Origin: Streptomyces sp. CB01249
GTDB taxonomy: Bacteria; Actinomycetota; Actinomycetes; Streptomycetales; Streptomycetaceae
NCBI RefSeq assembly: GCF_001905735.1
Contig: NZ_LISW01000010.1
Location: 202,591 to 266,590 of the forward strand
DNA: 64,000 nucleotides
Reading direction: 5' to 3'
Part shown: positions 8,394 through 17,235 of the stretch, one piece after another
Layout of the letters: each line of letters begins with the position of its first letter
How positions within the stretch are numbered: the first letter of the stretch is position 1
Made by a program: the position numbers and the translations under genes
Notes under the pieces: generated by a model
The model's database searches: none
What the model was told of the DNA's origin: nothing
The model's input: the letters and a program-made list of their open reading frames with translations, nothing else

Positions 8394-9706
8394 CCGGGAG
8401 CCCGTCGGACAGCGGCGGCATATCCGGTACGAGGTCCTTACGGCCGCTCGTCGGGGTGCTGACGGCCATGGCGATGTCGCTGACCGGCACGCGGATCTCC
8501 GTCGTGGCGCTGCCCTGGTTCGTCCTCGTCACGACCGGCAGCGCCGGCCGCACCGGACTCGTCGCCTTCTGCGAGATGGCCCCCTACGTGGTGGTCAAGG
8601 TGTTCACCGGACCGCTGGTGGACCGGACCGGGCCCCGGGCCGTTTCCTGGACCACCGACCTGGCCAGCGCGACCGCGGCCGCCGCGATTCCCGTTCTGCA
8701 CGTCCTGAACGTGCTCTCCTTCCCGCTGTTGCTGGGCCTGGTCGCGCTGATCGGGGCGGCCCGGGGCCCCGGCGACCTGGCCAAGGAAGTGATGGTCCCG
8801 GAGGCGGCCGAACGCGGCCGGGTGCCGCTGGAGCGTGCCACGGGTCTGTCCGGCGTGATCGAACGCCTCGCCTCCACGGTCGGCATGGCGGCCGGCGGCT
8901 CCCTGGTGGCGCTGCTGGGACCGCTGACCGCGCTCGCCGTCAACGCGGGCTGCTTCGCGCTCGGTTCGGTGGTCATCCGGATCGCGCTGCCCCGTGGCGC
9001 GGAGCGCTCCGCCGACGACGCCCCCGACGCGGCGGAGGAGGCGGAGCCGGGCTACTGGCAGCGGTTCGGCGAGGGCTTCGCCTTCCTGCGCGGCGAGCCG
9101 CTCCTGCTCACCGCCATCGTGATGATCTGCGTCACCAACCTGCTGGACGCGGCGTTCACCTCGGTCCTCGCCCCGGTCTGGGCCCGGGACTCCGGCAACG
9201 GGCCGACCGCGATCGGCCTGATGGGCGGCGTGATGGGGGCCGGAGGGTTCGCCGGGAGCCTGATCGCCGCGGTGGTCGCGCACAGGCTGCCGCGGCGGCT
9301 GGTGGTGCTCGGCGGGTTCCTGCTGGCCGGAGCGCCGAGGTTCCTGGTGCTCGCCTCCGGCGCCCCGCTGTGGGGAGTGCTGGCCGTCTTCGCCGTCAGC
9401 GGCTTCGGGGCGGGCTTCGTCAACCCGGTGCTGGGGGCCGTCCTGGTCGAGCGGGTGCCGCGCCGGATGCTGGGCCGGGTCAACGCGCTCGGTGACTCGC
9501 TGGCCTGGGCCGGCATCCCTCTCGGCGGACTACTGGTCGGGGCCGCGGTGACCGCCACCGGACTCGTGCCGATGCTGCTCACGTGCGGGGCCGCGTACTT
9601 CCTGACGACGAGTCTGACCGGACTGCGTCCCGAGTGGCGCGAGATGGACCGTACGCGGGTCCCCGATGACTACGCGCCGACGGCGCCCGGTCCGAGCACC
9701 CCGTAA
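8390..9706 (+). CDS. MFS transporter
   Basis: This 438-residue protein has roughly 10-12 hydrophobic helices and an MFS loop signature (GPLVDRTGPRAVSW, resembling GxxxDRxGxR) between helices 2 and 3. A central hydrophilic loop (about residues 205-225, ERSADDAPDAAEEAE) separates the two halves. The start ATG overlaps the regulator stop by four bases, so expression is coupled to the ArsR-type regulator. It resembles the enterobactin-exporter/macrolide-efflux group of actinobacterial drug pumps, but the substrate cannot be read from sequence. Confidence 0.87.
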   Translation: MTGSPSDSGGISGTRSLRPLVGVLTAMAMSLTGTRISVVALPWFVLVTTGSAGRTGLVAFCEMAPYVVVKVFTGPLVDRTGPRAVSWTTDLASATAAAAIPVLHVLNVLSFPLLLGLVALIGAARGPGDLAKEVMVPEAAERGRVPLERATGLSGVIERLASTVGMAAGGSLVALLGPLTALAVNAGCFALGSVVIRIALPRGAERSADDAPDAAEEAEPGYWQRFGEGFAFLRGEPLLLTAIVMICVTNLLDAAFTSVLAPVWARDSGNGPTAIGLMGGVMGAGGFAGSLIAAVVAHRLPRRLVVLGGFLLAGAPRFLVLASGAPLWGVLAVFAVSGFGAGFVNPVLGAVLVERVPRRMLGRVNALGDSLAWAGIPLGGLLVGAAVTATGLVPMLLTCGAAYFLTTSLTGLRPEWREMDRTRVPDDYAPTAPGPSTP

Positions 9707-9716
9707 CCTGCTCCGT

Positions 9717-10556
9717 ATGCCCGAAATCACCGCACCCGCGCCCCGCGACGACACCCCCGAGGACTCCCGGCGGGAGCTGCTGCGGCGGACGTTCGACGAG
9801 GACGCGGAGCTGTACGACCGGGCCCGGCCGGGATACCCGGTGGCGCTCTACGACGACCTCGCGGAGCTCGCCGGGGCGCGGCGCGGCAGCCGGGTGCTTG
9901 AGGTGGGCTGCGGGACCGGGCAGGCCACGGTGCCGCTGGCCCGGCGGGGGTGCCGGATCACGGCCGTCGAGGCGGGGCCGAGCATGGCCGCGGTCGCCCG
10001 GCGCAATCTGGCCGGGGCGGCGGACGTGGAGGTGGTGACGGCCGCGTTCGAGAGCTGGCCGCTGCCCGCGGAGCCGTACGACACCGTGCTCGTGGTCACC
10101 GCGTTCCACTGGATCGACCCGGCGGTGCGCGTGCCCAAGGCGGCCGACGCGCTGCGGGCGGACGGGGCGCTCGCCGTGGTGCGCACCCAGCATGTGCAGG
10201 GCGGCACCGAGGAGTTCTTCCTGGAGGTCCAGCGCTGCTACGAGCAATTCGACCCGGCGACGAAGCCCGGGACGCGGCCGCCCACCGCCGCCGAGGTCGG
10301 CAACGCGGACCACGCGGAGGAGGTGGCGCGCAGCGGCCGCTTCGGCCCCACGGTCTTCCGGCGTTACGAGCACGACGTCACGTACACCACCCCGCAATAC
10401 CTGGACGTGCTGCGGACGTACTCCGGGCATCGGGCGCTCCCGGAGCCCGCCCGGCGCGGGCTGCTGGACTCCATCGCCGAGTTGATCGACGGGCGGTACG
10501 GGGGCCGGGTGACGAAGCGCTACCTGATCGAGCTGGGGGTCTCGCGCAGGCGCTGA
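9717..10556 (+). CDS. Class I SAM-dependent methyltransferase
   Basis: This 279-residue protein has SAM-binding motif I VLEVGCGTGQATV at about residues 61-73, an acidic end of strand 2 (ITAVEAGPSM), and motif post-II PYDTVLVVTAFHWID. The WID-type ending of strand 4 is typical of the methyltransferase type 11 family of trans-aconitate or small-molecule methyltransferases. The ATG at 9717 follows the MFS stop by about ten bases. It may be part of that operon, although no functional link is obvious. Confidence 0.83.
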   Translation: MPEITAPAPRDDTPEDSRRELLRRTFDEDAELYDRARPGYPVALYDDLAELAGARRGSRVLEVGCGTGQATVPLARRGCRITAVEAGPSMAAVARRNLAGAADVEVVTAAFESWPLPAEPYDTVLVVTAFHWIDPAVRVPKAADALRADGALAVVRTQHVQGGTEEFFLEVQRCYEQFDPATKPGTRPPTAAEVGNADHAEEVARSGRFGPTVFRRYEHDVTYTTPQYLDVLRTYSGHRALPEPARRGLLDSIAELIDGRYGGRVTKRYLIELGVSRRR

Positions 10557-10560
10557 CCGC

Positions 10561-11166
10561 CTACCCGTTCACGCCCGCGATCCCCCAGCCCCGGCGGGCG
10601 GCCTCGGCCAGGACTTCGCCCCAGTCGGTCAGGAGGCGTACGAAGGCGTCGAAGGTTCTGTACCGGGACGCCTCGGAGCGTTCCTCGTAGGGTGCGCGGA
10701 GCTCGTCGAGCCGGGGCCGTACGCGCTCCCAGGTCGCGAGCAGGTCCCGTACGCCCTGCGGGGACTGCACGACCAGCAAGCCGTCGCCCCCGGTGAAGAA
10801 GGCGCGACCCTCGCCCGGTTCCTCGTCATCGAAGTCCGGACCGTCCCAGATCAGCCCGCCGAGCAACGTGTCCAGCTCGGCCCGCAGCCCCGCGTCCACG
10901 TGGTCGCGGGCCTTCTCCCACGCCTCCCCCGCCCAGAAGTGCGGCTTGTACGAGCCGAGGGTGCCGGGGAACTCGTACACGCCGAAGAGTGCGCTGTGCG
11001 GCCCGCGCGGCCACTCCCACCCGTCGTCGGTCCTGTTCCTGTCGTAGTCCCACAGCCCGGTTTCGTCGTCGTACCAGGCATTCCGCAGCCGCTCCAGCCG
11101 TTCCGGGGGCGGGACTTCGGCCAGCCAGGACCAGTCGGCGATCAGTGTGGTGAGGTCGACGCCCAT
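10561..11166 (-). CDS. Conserved hypothetical protein, acidic, tryptophan-rich
   Basis: This 201-residue protein has no recognised domain. It is rich in Trp, Asp and Glu (ADWSWLAEVPPPERL, WDYDRNRTDDGWEWP, LIWDGPDFDDEEPGEG), has no signal peptide or membrane segment and should be cytosolic. It is convergent with the methyltransferase, four bases away. Codon usage is typical of the region, which supports a real gene. Confidence 0.65.
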   Translation of the reverse strand: MGVDLTTLIADWSWLAEVPPPERLERLRNAWYDDETGLWDYDRNRTDDGWEWPRGPHSALFGVYEFPGTLGSYKPHFWAGEAWEKARDHVDAGLRAELDTLLGGLIWDGPDFDDEEPGEGRAFFTGGDGLLVVQSPQGVRDLLATWERVRPRLDELRAPYEERSEASRYRTFDAFVRLLTDWGEVLAEAARRGWGIAGVNG

Positions 11167-11219
11167 GGGGCGAGCCTATCGACCGCACGTACGAGGGTGC
11201 CTTCCCCCTGTCGCCGGGG

Positions 11220-12149
11220 TTACGGGACGTAGACGAGGCGTTCGTCGCTCCGGTGGTCGTTCCACGCCTCCGCGATCCCGGACGGCGTCACGGCGCGTGC
11301 CCGGACGTCGAGGGCGCCCTCGGTGACCGCCGAGGCCAGTTCCGGGAGTTCGGCGAGAAAGTCGCGGGCGGAGAGCGATCCGATGCCGCTGCCCACGATC
11401 TCCAGCCGGGCCTTGCGCAGTGCCGCGGAGGGGATCGGTGCGGTCGGGCCCGCCATGGAGCCGATCTGCACCCAGGTGAGCGGGGTGGAGCGGTCGGCAC
11501 GCGCGGTGAGGAGGGGAAGCATGGCGCCCGCCGCGGGCTCGCCCCAGACGAAGTCGAGGACGACGTCGGCGTCGGCCGCGGCGGCGATCTCTTCGAAGGT
11601 GAGCGCGCGGTCCGCGCCGAGGGCGGGCAGCTCGGCCAGCCGGGCAGCGTTCCGGCCGACGGCGAAGACCTCCGCCGCGCCGAACCGCTTGGCGATCTGG
11701 ACGGCCATGCGTCCGGCGCTGCCGGTGGCACCGAGCACGAGCACGCGCTGCCCGGCCCGGAAGTCGATGCGGCGGCGCAGCGCGACCCAGGAGGACATGC
11801 CCGGGTTCATCGCGGCGGCGATCCGGACCGGGTCCGCGCCGTCGGGGAGGACGATGCTCCGGCGTACGTCGATCACGGTGCGCTCGGCGAAGGTGCCCAG
11901 GTCCGTGTCGTCCAGGATCGCGTAGCGCAGGCGGCCCGAGGGTTCCCGCACGACGGCGTCGACGCCGGGCACGATCGGGAAGACGCCGGTGGCCGAATAG
12001 TGGGTGCCTTCCGCCTTGGACCGGGTGAGGTGGTGCAGGCCCGCCGCGAGCACCTCCACGACCCTCTCGTGCTCGCCCCGGGCCACGGGTTCGGGGTGCT
12101 CGCGGTGGACGGGCGGGGTGCCCCGCTCCGTGATGACTGCTGCGTACAT
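11220..12149 (-). CDS. MDR-family zinc-independent alcohol dehydrogenase / quinone oxidoreductase
   Basis: This 309-residue medium-chain reductase has a GroES-like N-terminal half and a Rossmann domain starting at VLVLGATGSAGRMAVQIAKR (about residue 148). The structural-zinc cysteines and the catalytic zinc ligands are missing, as in quinone oxidoreductase-type members that use NADPH to reduce enones or quinones. It is divergent from a MarR regulator and shares an operator region with it. MarR-MDR pairs commonly respond to reactive electrophiles or phenolics. Confidence 0.82.
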   Translation of the reverse strand: MYAAVITERGTPPVHREHPEPVARGEHERVVEVLAAGLHHLTRSKAEGTHYSATGVFPIVPGVDAVVREPSGRLRYAILDDTDLGTFAERTVIDVRRSIVLPDGADPVRIAAAMNPGMSSWVALRRRIDFRAGQRVLVLGATGSAGRMAVQIAKRFGAAEVFAVGRNAARLAELPALGADRALTFEEIAAAADADVVLDFVWGEPAAGAMLPLLTARADRSTPLTWVQIGSMAGPTAPIPSAALRKARLEIVGSGIGSLSARDFLAELPELASAVTEGALDVRARAVTPSGIAEAWNDHRSDERLVYVP

Positions 12150-12167
12150 GAGAACTCCCTGACAGTT

Positions 12168-12217
12168 TGGTTTGCATTACCAATCATTAACAGAGTTGTT
12201 TGTAATGCAAACAATGT
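12168..12217. promoter_or_regulatory. Paired MarR-type operators between divergent genes
   Basis: GTTTGCATTAC (12170-12180) and its exact complement GTAATGCAAAC (12202-12212) lie 32 bases apart, about three helical turns. Each copy is itself nearly palindromic (TTGGTTTGCATTACCAA and TTGTTTGTAATGCAAACAA). The block covers the start regions of both the MDR gene and the MarR gene, which is the usual layout for MarR repression. The AT-rich content contrasts with its surroundings. Confidence 0.75.
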
Positions 12218-12234
12218 CAAGTAGGGTGGGCGGC

Positions 12235-12720
12235 ATGGCCCCCGACGACTCCCCCGGCGACTCCACCGATGCCCTGCTGGACGGCCTGGTCCGCAGCGCC
12301 TTCCAGATCATGGGCGTGCTCACGCGGATCGGCGCCGAGCACGATCTCTCCCTCACGCAGCTGCGCGTGCTCGGCATCCTGCGCGACCGGCAGCCCCGTA
12401 TGAGCGATCTGTCGGCCTTCCTCGGCCTGGACAAGTCGACCCTGTCCGGCCTGATCTCCCGGGCCGAGCGCCGGGGCCTGCTGACCCGGGGCACCAGCCC
12501 CGAGGACAAGCGGGCCGTGGTCGTCCTCATCACCGACGAGGGCCGCGACCTCATCGAACGGCTCTACGCGCAGGGGCGGGAGGAGCTGGCACCGGCGACC
12601 GACCGGCTCGACCCGCACCAACGCCACGAGTTGGCACGGCTCCTGGAGCCCTTGCTCTCCCCGCCCCTGCCGGTCACCCCCCGGCGCCCGGCCGGGCGGA
12701 CGGGCGCGCTGGACGGTTAG
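12235..12720 (+). CDS. MarR family transcriptional regulator
   Basis: This 161-residue protein has the MarR winged helix-turn-helix at about residues 35-105 (LSLTQLRVLGILRDRQPRMS, LSAFLGLDKSTLSGLISRAE) and the wing containing the conserved D-R pair (TSPEDKRAVVVLITDEG). No ligand-sensing cysteine pair stands out. The ATG at 12235 was preferred over an in-frame upstream TTG/ATG because the latter lies inside the operator. The 3' end overlaps the convergent MATE gene by 47 bases. Confidence 0.9.
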   Translation: MAPDDSPGDSTDALLDGLVRSAFQIMGVLTRIGAEHDLSLTQLRVLGILRDRQPRMSDLSAFLGLDKSTLSGLISRAERRGLLTRGTSPEDKRAVVVLITDEGRDLIERLYAQGREELAPATDRLDPHQRHELARLLEPLLSPPLPVTPRRPAGRTGALDG

Positions 12721-14077
12721 GGGGTGTCTTCACCGCCGCACCGGACAGGCGTCGCAGGAGCAGGACCGCGCCCGCGGCGGTGGCCAGTTCGCCTGCGGAC
12801 AGCGCTGCCCAGACCCCGTTCGCGCCGAGGCGGCCGAGGGTCGCGACGAGCGGGACCTTGATCAGGAGCAGGCTGCCGATGGAGATCAGGTAGGCGGGCG
12901 CCGGGCGCCCCAGGGACTGGGCGTACGCCGCCGCCAGCGGGGCGATCCCCGCGACGGTCAGGCCGATGGCGAGGACGCGCAGCGCCTGGGCGGCGGTGCC
13001 GACGGTCTCGGGGTCGCTCAGGAACAGCCCGGTCAGGGGTCCGGCGAGCAGCGCGAGAGCGGCGGCGGTGAGGACTCCGTACAGCAGGGAGCCGAGCAGG
13101 GCGATGTCGCGGGCCCGCAGGGCGCGCCCGGGCAGGCCACGTCCCGTGTTGTAGCCGACGATGGGCTGAAGCCCCTGGCCGATGCCGGTGTGCGGCATCA
13201 GCACGAAGGTCTGCAGACGGGCGCAGACGGCGTACGCGGCGAGCGCGGTGGCCGATCCGGTCGCGGCGAGGGTGGAGTTGACCAGGACAGCGAGCAGCGT
13301 GACGCCCGTTCCGGCGAGGAACGACGGCAGCCCCACTCCGAGCAGGGCGCGCAGCGTCGGGCCGTGCGGCAGCAGGTCCCCGGGGCCGATCCGGTACGGG
13401 CGACGGCGCCGGCCGAAGAAGAACCACAGGCTCATCGCGGCGGAGACGGCCTGCCCGCCCACGGTGCCGAGGGCCGCGCCCCGTACGCCCATGCCGAGCC
13501 CGAAGATCAGCAGCGGGTCGAGGGTGATCTGCACGGCGACCGGTACGAGCCACAGCAGCGTCGAGTACCCCATGCGGCCCTCGGCGCGTACCAGGCTGGA
13601 GAAGCCGGTCGAGACCAGCGCCCCGCAGAGCAGGACCACCGCGTACGGGTGGGCGAGGTCGCGCAGCTCACCGCGGGCGCCCAGGAGGGCGAGCAGCGGG
13701 TCGAGCAGGGCCAGCCCGATGACGGTGGTGGAGGCGGCGCAGATCCAGAACAGGGTGAACGCGTTGCCCGCCGCCCGGGCGGCCGCCTTCCGGTCCCCCG
13801 CGCCCAGTGCGCGGGAGACGAGCGAGGCGCCGCCCGCGCCGACCGTGGTGGACACCGCGCCGAGCAACAGCAGCAGCGGGGCGACCAGGTTGACCGCGGC
13901 CATCGCGGTGTCGCCGACGCCGTGACCGACGAACCAGGCGTTGGTCAGCGCGTACACGCCGTACACGCCGACCGCGGCGGTGGTCTGGGCGCAGGAGCGC
14001 CACAGCAGCCGGCCGACGGGCTCGGTGCCGAGCCGGGTGGTGTGGTCGGACGCGGAGTCGGTGTGCGTGGTCGTCAC
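12674..14077 (-). CDS. MATE family efflux transporter
   Basis: This 467-residue protein has twelve predicted helices in two homologous halves, as in MATE pumps, and appears closest to the NorM/DinF-like branch (WFVGHGVGDTAMAAVNLVAP in helix 2, GYNTGRGLPGRALRAR in the mid-region). MATE pumps export cationic drugs using H+ or Na+. The GTG start overlaps the stop of the upstream phosphotransferase-like gene (GTGA), so pump and kinase-like protein are made together. The C-terminal tail is proline- and arginine-rich and overlaps the 3' end of the opposing MarR gene. Confidence 0.87.
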   Translation of the reverse strand: MTTTHTDSASDHTTRLGTEPVGRLLWRSCAQTTAAVGVYGVYALTNAWFVGHGVGDTAMAAVNLVAPLLLLLGAVSTTVGAGGASLVSRALGAGDRKAAARAAGNAFTLFWICAASTTVIGLALLDPLLALLGARGELRDLAHPYAVVLLCGALVSTGFSSLVRAEGRMGYSTLLWLVPVAVQITLDPLLIFGLGMGVRGAALGTVGGQAVSAAMSLWFFFGRRRRPYRIGPGDLLPHGPTLRALLGVGLPSFLAGTGVTLLAVLVNSTLAATGSATALAAYAVCARLQTFVLMPHTGIGQGLQPIVGYNTGRGLPGRALRARDIALLGSLLYGVLTAAALALLAGPLTGLFLSDPETVGTAAQALRVLAIGLTVAGIAPLAAAYAQSLGRPAPAYLISIGSLLLIKVPLVATLGRLGANGVWAALSAGELATAAGAVLLLRRLSGAAVKTPPNRPARPSARPGAGG

Positions 14078-15060
14078 CGGCGGGTGCGGCCGAGCAGGGC
14101 CATGGCGTGGTCGAGCCGGGGGCGGGCCCAGTCGTACTGCTTGGTGTCGGTGTGGCCCCGGTACACGGTCTCGATGACCATGATCAGCATCAGGTGCAGG
14201 CAGTACAGCCGACGGCGCACCCGCTCGGTCCCGGTCAGTTCGCCGTGGCCGTATCCGCGCATGAAGGGGGCCGGGTCGCCGAAGTCGGATATCTGGGTGC
14301 CGGTGAAGCAGGCTTCGATCAGCGGGTCGCCGTAGAAGGCGCGTTCATGGTCGATGACGCAGACGATCCGGCCGTCGCGGACCATGACGTTGCTGTCCCA
14401 CAGGTCCCACTCGACCAGGCGGGGTTCGGTGACCTCGTCCAGGCTTCCGGCGTGGTCGGCCAGGACCTCGCGGACGGTGTCGTAGTCCCACCCGATGTCG
14501 ACCCCGCGCCGCTCGCCGTCGGCGAGGACGTCCTCGACCATCCCGGTGAACACCCGCCGCCAGCTCTCGTCACCCGGCCCGGCCAGCGGCCCGAACGCCT
14601 TGCCCCGCACCGAGTTGATCTCCCGGTTGAACGCGCCGAGCTGCTCCATGCACGCGTCGCGCTGCGCGGCGGTGAGGGTTCCGCCGACGATGCCGAGGTT
14701 GTCGGCGTCCACGAACGGCATGAAGAAGTAGTCGGCGTCGCACAGTTCGCGGGTCCGGTCGGCGAAGTCCACGACGGGGACCGGCACGGAGGTGTGCTCA
14801 CGCAGCAGGTCCAGCGTGGCCAGCTCGATCGACATCGCCCCGCGCTCGTAGGTCATCACCTCCACCCCCGGCGGCGGCGCGATCTTCAGAACGACCTCGG
14901 CCCCGTCGCGCAGCCGGATGCGATAGGCGACGTTGAACCACCCGTGCCCCAGCTCGCTCGCCCACCCGTCCCCGGCGGGCACCCGCCCGGCCCCGTAGGC
15001 GCGTTCGACCATGGCGCGCAGCGCGTCGGACGACTGCCTGTTCTTGGTGATGCTCTCCAC
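14074..15060 (-). CDS. Aminoglycoside phosphotransferase (APH) family protein
   Basis: This 328-residue kinase-like protein has an ATP-binding lysine strand (AEVVLKIAPPPG) and the family Brenner-type motif changed to WDLWDSNVMV (usually HGDxxxxN), followed by the metal-binding IDHERAFYGDP. The usual catalytic His is Trp, but the aspartates and Asn remain. I chose the GTG at 15060, preceded by GAAGGGACAGG; the frame is open another 21 low-complexity codons. It is translationally coupled to the MATE gene. A detoxification pair (modify, then export) is possible but unproven. Confidence 0.8.
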   Translation of the reverse strand: MESITKNRQSSDALRAMVERAYGAGRVPAGDGWASELGHGWFNVAYRIRLRDGAEVVLKIAPPPGVEVMTYERGAMSIELATLDLLREHTSVPVPVVDFADRTRELCDADYFFMPFVDADNLGIVGGTLTAAQRDACMEQLGAFNREINSVRGKAFGPLAGPGDESWRRVFTGMVEDVLADGERRGVDIGWDYDTVREVLADHAGSLDEVTEPRLVEWDLWDSNVMVRDGRIVCVIDHERAFYGDPLIEACFTGTQISDFGDPAPFMRGYGHGELTGTERVRRRLYCLHLMLIMVIETVYRGHTDTKQYDWARPRLDHAMALLGRTRR

Positions 15061-15127
15061 GCCCTGTCCCTTCGACCGTGCCCGGCCCGGCCCCGTCCGG
15101 GCCGGGCGGAGACCCCGGGGCAATTAC

Positions 15128-15145
15128 TTACCATGTGGTCGGTAA
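15128..15145. promoter_or_regulatory. Possible TetR-type operator upstream of the APH-MATE operon
   Basis: TTACC and GGTAA form perfect arms separated by eight bases (TTACCATGTGGTCGGTAA), in an AT-richer patch 68-85 bases before the start of the leftward operon. The sequence resembles TetR-family half sites, but no TetR gene is in view. The 311 bases between 15,061 and 15,371 otherwise hold no gene that I can support. Confidence 0.35.
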
Positions 15146-15371
15146 CTTCTCCAGAGGCGGCGGAGCCGGCCGGCGCCCAGGGGGGACATTCGCCCGCGTC
15201 CAGCGCTCTCAGATCCGCGCGGAGAACCAGGCCGCCCACACCCTGCGCCGTGCGGCCGCGACATACGGGCCACCGGCACCGCTGACGACTGATGAACCTT
15301 GGTTGGGCATTTCTGTAGGTTGACTTGTCGTGACCACCAGGCGGCTTGCTGATGTGGGGAGGGTTTGACGG

Positions 15372-15755
15372 GTGGCCGAAGAGTCCGTGCGGAATTCAGT
15401 GTCGCTGGCTGTGTTTCTGGCTGTGGCCGCTGGCCCCGGGGTGCCGTTCGGGGTCGTCGAGCTGGCGGGCCGCGGTATCGCCGCGGATGCGGCCGCGAGC
15501 CGTTGGGTGCTTGAGGCCGGGAAGTCTTCTCTCGACGGCTTCGCACTCGCCGACAAGTTGATCGACCTCGGCGAACGTGAGGATCAGCTCGTCGCGCTCT
15601 GGCAGGAATATGGAGCCGACGAGGTCGGTGTGGTGGCCTTCGAGTCCCGGCTGACGGAGATCGTGACGGCCATGGAGACGTGGGTGCCTGTCCCGGAGGG
15701 ACCCACGGGGGACTTCTCAGTCCGGCTTCGCCGGGATCCAGGCACGGATGGATGA
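15372..15755 (+). CDS. Hypothetical protein, 127 residues
   Basis: A GTG start preceded by GGGGAGGG opens a 127-residue acidic protein (MAEESVRNSVSLAVFLAVAA, then helices such as LADKLIDLGEREDQLVALWQ). No family is recognised. Its composition and the ribosome-binding site favour a real gene, perhaps truncated, since the last 20 residues (TGDFSVRLRRDPGTDG) look like run-through. It stands alone between the APH operon and the deformylase. Confidence 0.45.
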   Translation: MAEESVRNSVSLAVFLAVAAGPGVPFGVVELAGRGIAADAAASRWVLEAGKSSLDGFALADKLIDLGEREDQLVALWQEYGADEVGVVAFESRLTEIVTAMETWVPVPEGPTGDFSVRLRRDPGTDG

Positions 15756-15949
15756 CTCGGGGACCTGCACCCCCCTTTCGGTTCGGCTCAGGCGTTGCGC
15801 CAGAGCATGTAGGCGGCGATGACTGCGTTCCGCTCGCCGGATACACCCTCCACGATCACGATCTGGAAGCAGCCTGCCGGGCAGCGGACCAAAGATCTCC
15901 GGGACGAGCCGCTGAGCGACGAACACGGAGCCCGGCCCCGCCTCGGCTG
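15756..15949. other. Gap with a possible gene remnant, no intact gene
   Basis: On the minus strand one frame reads a protein-like C-terminus (VIVEGVSGERNAVIAAYMLW) ending at about 15,792, but it shifts frame upstream near 15,880 and has no start. It may be the end of a decayed gene. Nothing else is supported here. Confidence 0.25.
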
Positions 15950-16519
15950 CTACTGCTCGTAGGCCCACGCCTGGCCGGTCTGGCGGTACTCCTCCACAGG
16001 GATGGGAACGACGCCCGTCCGCATCCGTGCGGTGTAGAGCAGACCGTCGAGGTGGTCGATCTCGTGATGGACCAGCCGGGCGAGCCCTCGTTCGTAGGTG
16101 GTGGTCACCAGACGGCCCTCCAGCGTGGTGGTCTCCACGGTGATCCACAGTGGCCGAGGGACCATGCCGCGAGCGTCGAAGAACGACAGGCAGCCCTCGT
16201 ACTGCTCGTCTTCTTCGCTGGAACGGTCGGTGATTCGGGGATTCAGCAGGACGATCGCCGGAGCCCCGGCGGCGTGGGGCTGGACGACGGCGGCGGCACG
16301 GCCGATGCCGATCTGGGGTGCCGCGATGCCCATGCCCTTGGCGAAGGGGTGGACTTGCCCGATCCGCTCCATGGAGGAGAACAGCCGCTCGATGGCCTGC
16401 TCGGCCGCCTCGCGCTCAGTCGGCAGGTCGAAGACGCGTGCCCGCTCAGCAAGAACGGGGGCCCCGCGCTGCACGACGCCGAGGTCCCGCATCTGTTCAC
16501 TGGGACGCATCTGGATCAC
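15950..16519 (-). CDS. def: Peptide deformylase paralogue
   Basis: This 189-residue protein shows all three deformylase motifs: GMGIAAPQIG (motif 1, GxGxAAxQ), EGCLSF (motif 2, with the metal-binding Cys) and HEIDHLDG (motif 3, HExDH, with two metal histidines and the catalytic Glu). It should remove the N-formyl group from nascent proteins. The GTG at 16519 is preferred because GGGGAG lies five bases upstream; an ATG nine bases inside is possible. Streptomyces usually carry several copies. An isolated extra copy can be a resistance allele to deformylase inhibitors, though nothing nearby shows that here. Confidence 0.87.
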   Translation of the reverse strand: MIQMRPSEQMRDLGVVQRGAPVLAERARVFDLPTEREAAEQAIERLFSSMERIGQVHPFAKGMGIAAPQIGIGRAAAVVQPHAAGAPAIVLLNPRITDRSSEEDEQYEGCLSFFDARGMVPRPLWITVETTTLEGRLVTTTYERGLARLVHHEIDHLDGLLYTARMRTGVVPIPVEEYRQTGQAWAYEQ

Positions 16520-17201
16520 CTGAACTCCCCGTTATCCGCTTCATGTTCGGGACCGGCCCAGAACCGCCACTCCAAACGGTATCGGGCGTGGAGCGCGGGT
16601 GCGGAAGTACTCCAGGCGAAGACGCGCGCCCCTCCCTCCTCGCGCTGGACCGGTGCCGTTCCGAACGCCTTCCCGAGCCCTCGTTTCCGACGGCCGCACA
16701 AGCACTGGCTGCGTACAAGGATGGTGGCCCGTCCTTCTCCCGCTACGGATGGCCGGCCACCATCACGAAGTGAGTCCCGTACTGCAGCAATGGCTGATCG
16801 GCATGCCGCCGACCAGCAGTGCTGGCGGGCGTCGCCCGCATCCACACCCGTACCTGTCTGACTGTGCTCGGCTGGGACGGCAGCATCGGCGCCGTTACAA
16901 GACCGAGGACGGCGTTGCGCGCGGACGGGTCGAGTGGGCCCGCGCCACCACCCGCCCGGTGGATCGAGGAGGGTGAGCTGCCGGTGTACGGGGCGGGGGG
17001 CACCGTCACCCCGGGGGGCGTGACGACACTGAGGCGCGGCGGGTGGTCGGCGGTGTTGTAGGTGCCACCCGCTCCACCGGCGGGAACCCGGGTGGAGCAG
17101 GCGGACATCGGCGCGGAATCCGGCGCGCGGAAAGTGACGCCGCCGCCCCTGGGGCGTGTCAGGTGCGGGCCGTATCCCTGTGGTGCCGATCCTGGGGCTT
17201 G
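16520..17201. other. 682-base region without a confident gene
   Basis: Open frames exist on both strands but none has a good start, a family match or convincing codon bias. One plus frame ends AAQALAAYKDGGPSFSRYGW at 16,773 and may be a fragment. I see no repeat or RNA structure that explains the stretch. It separates the deformylase from the MerR-reductase pair and may be decayed sequence. Confidence 0.35.
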
Positions 17202-17219
17202 ACTTCAAGCGCTTCAAGT
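17202..17219. promoter_or_regulatory. MerR-type promoter operator
   Basis: ACTTCAAGCGCTTCAAGT is an 18-base dyad with one mismatched pair per arm. It directly follows a TTGACT -35-like element and lies 17 bases before the MerR start, which is the spacer position where MerR-family activators bind. The resulting transcript would be nearly leaderless. Confidence 0.65.
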
Positions 17220-17235
17220 ATCGGAGGGTGCTCGT

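Noticed and set aside
15128..15145. TetR operator as a firm call and separate finding
   Set aside because: Arms are only five bases and no TetR gene is in view; kept only as a low-confidence feature.
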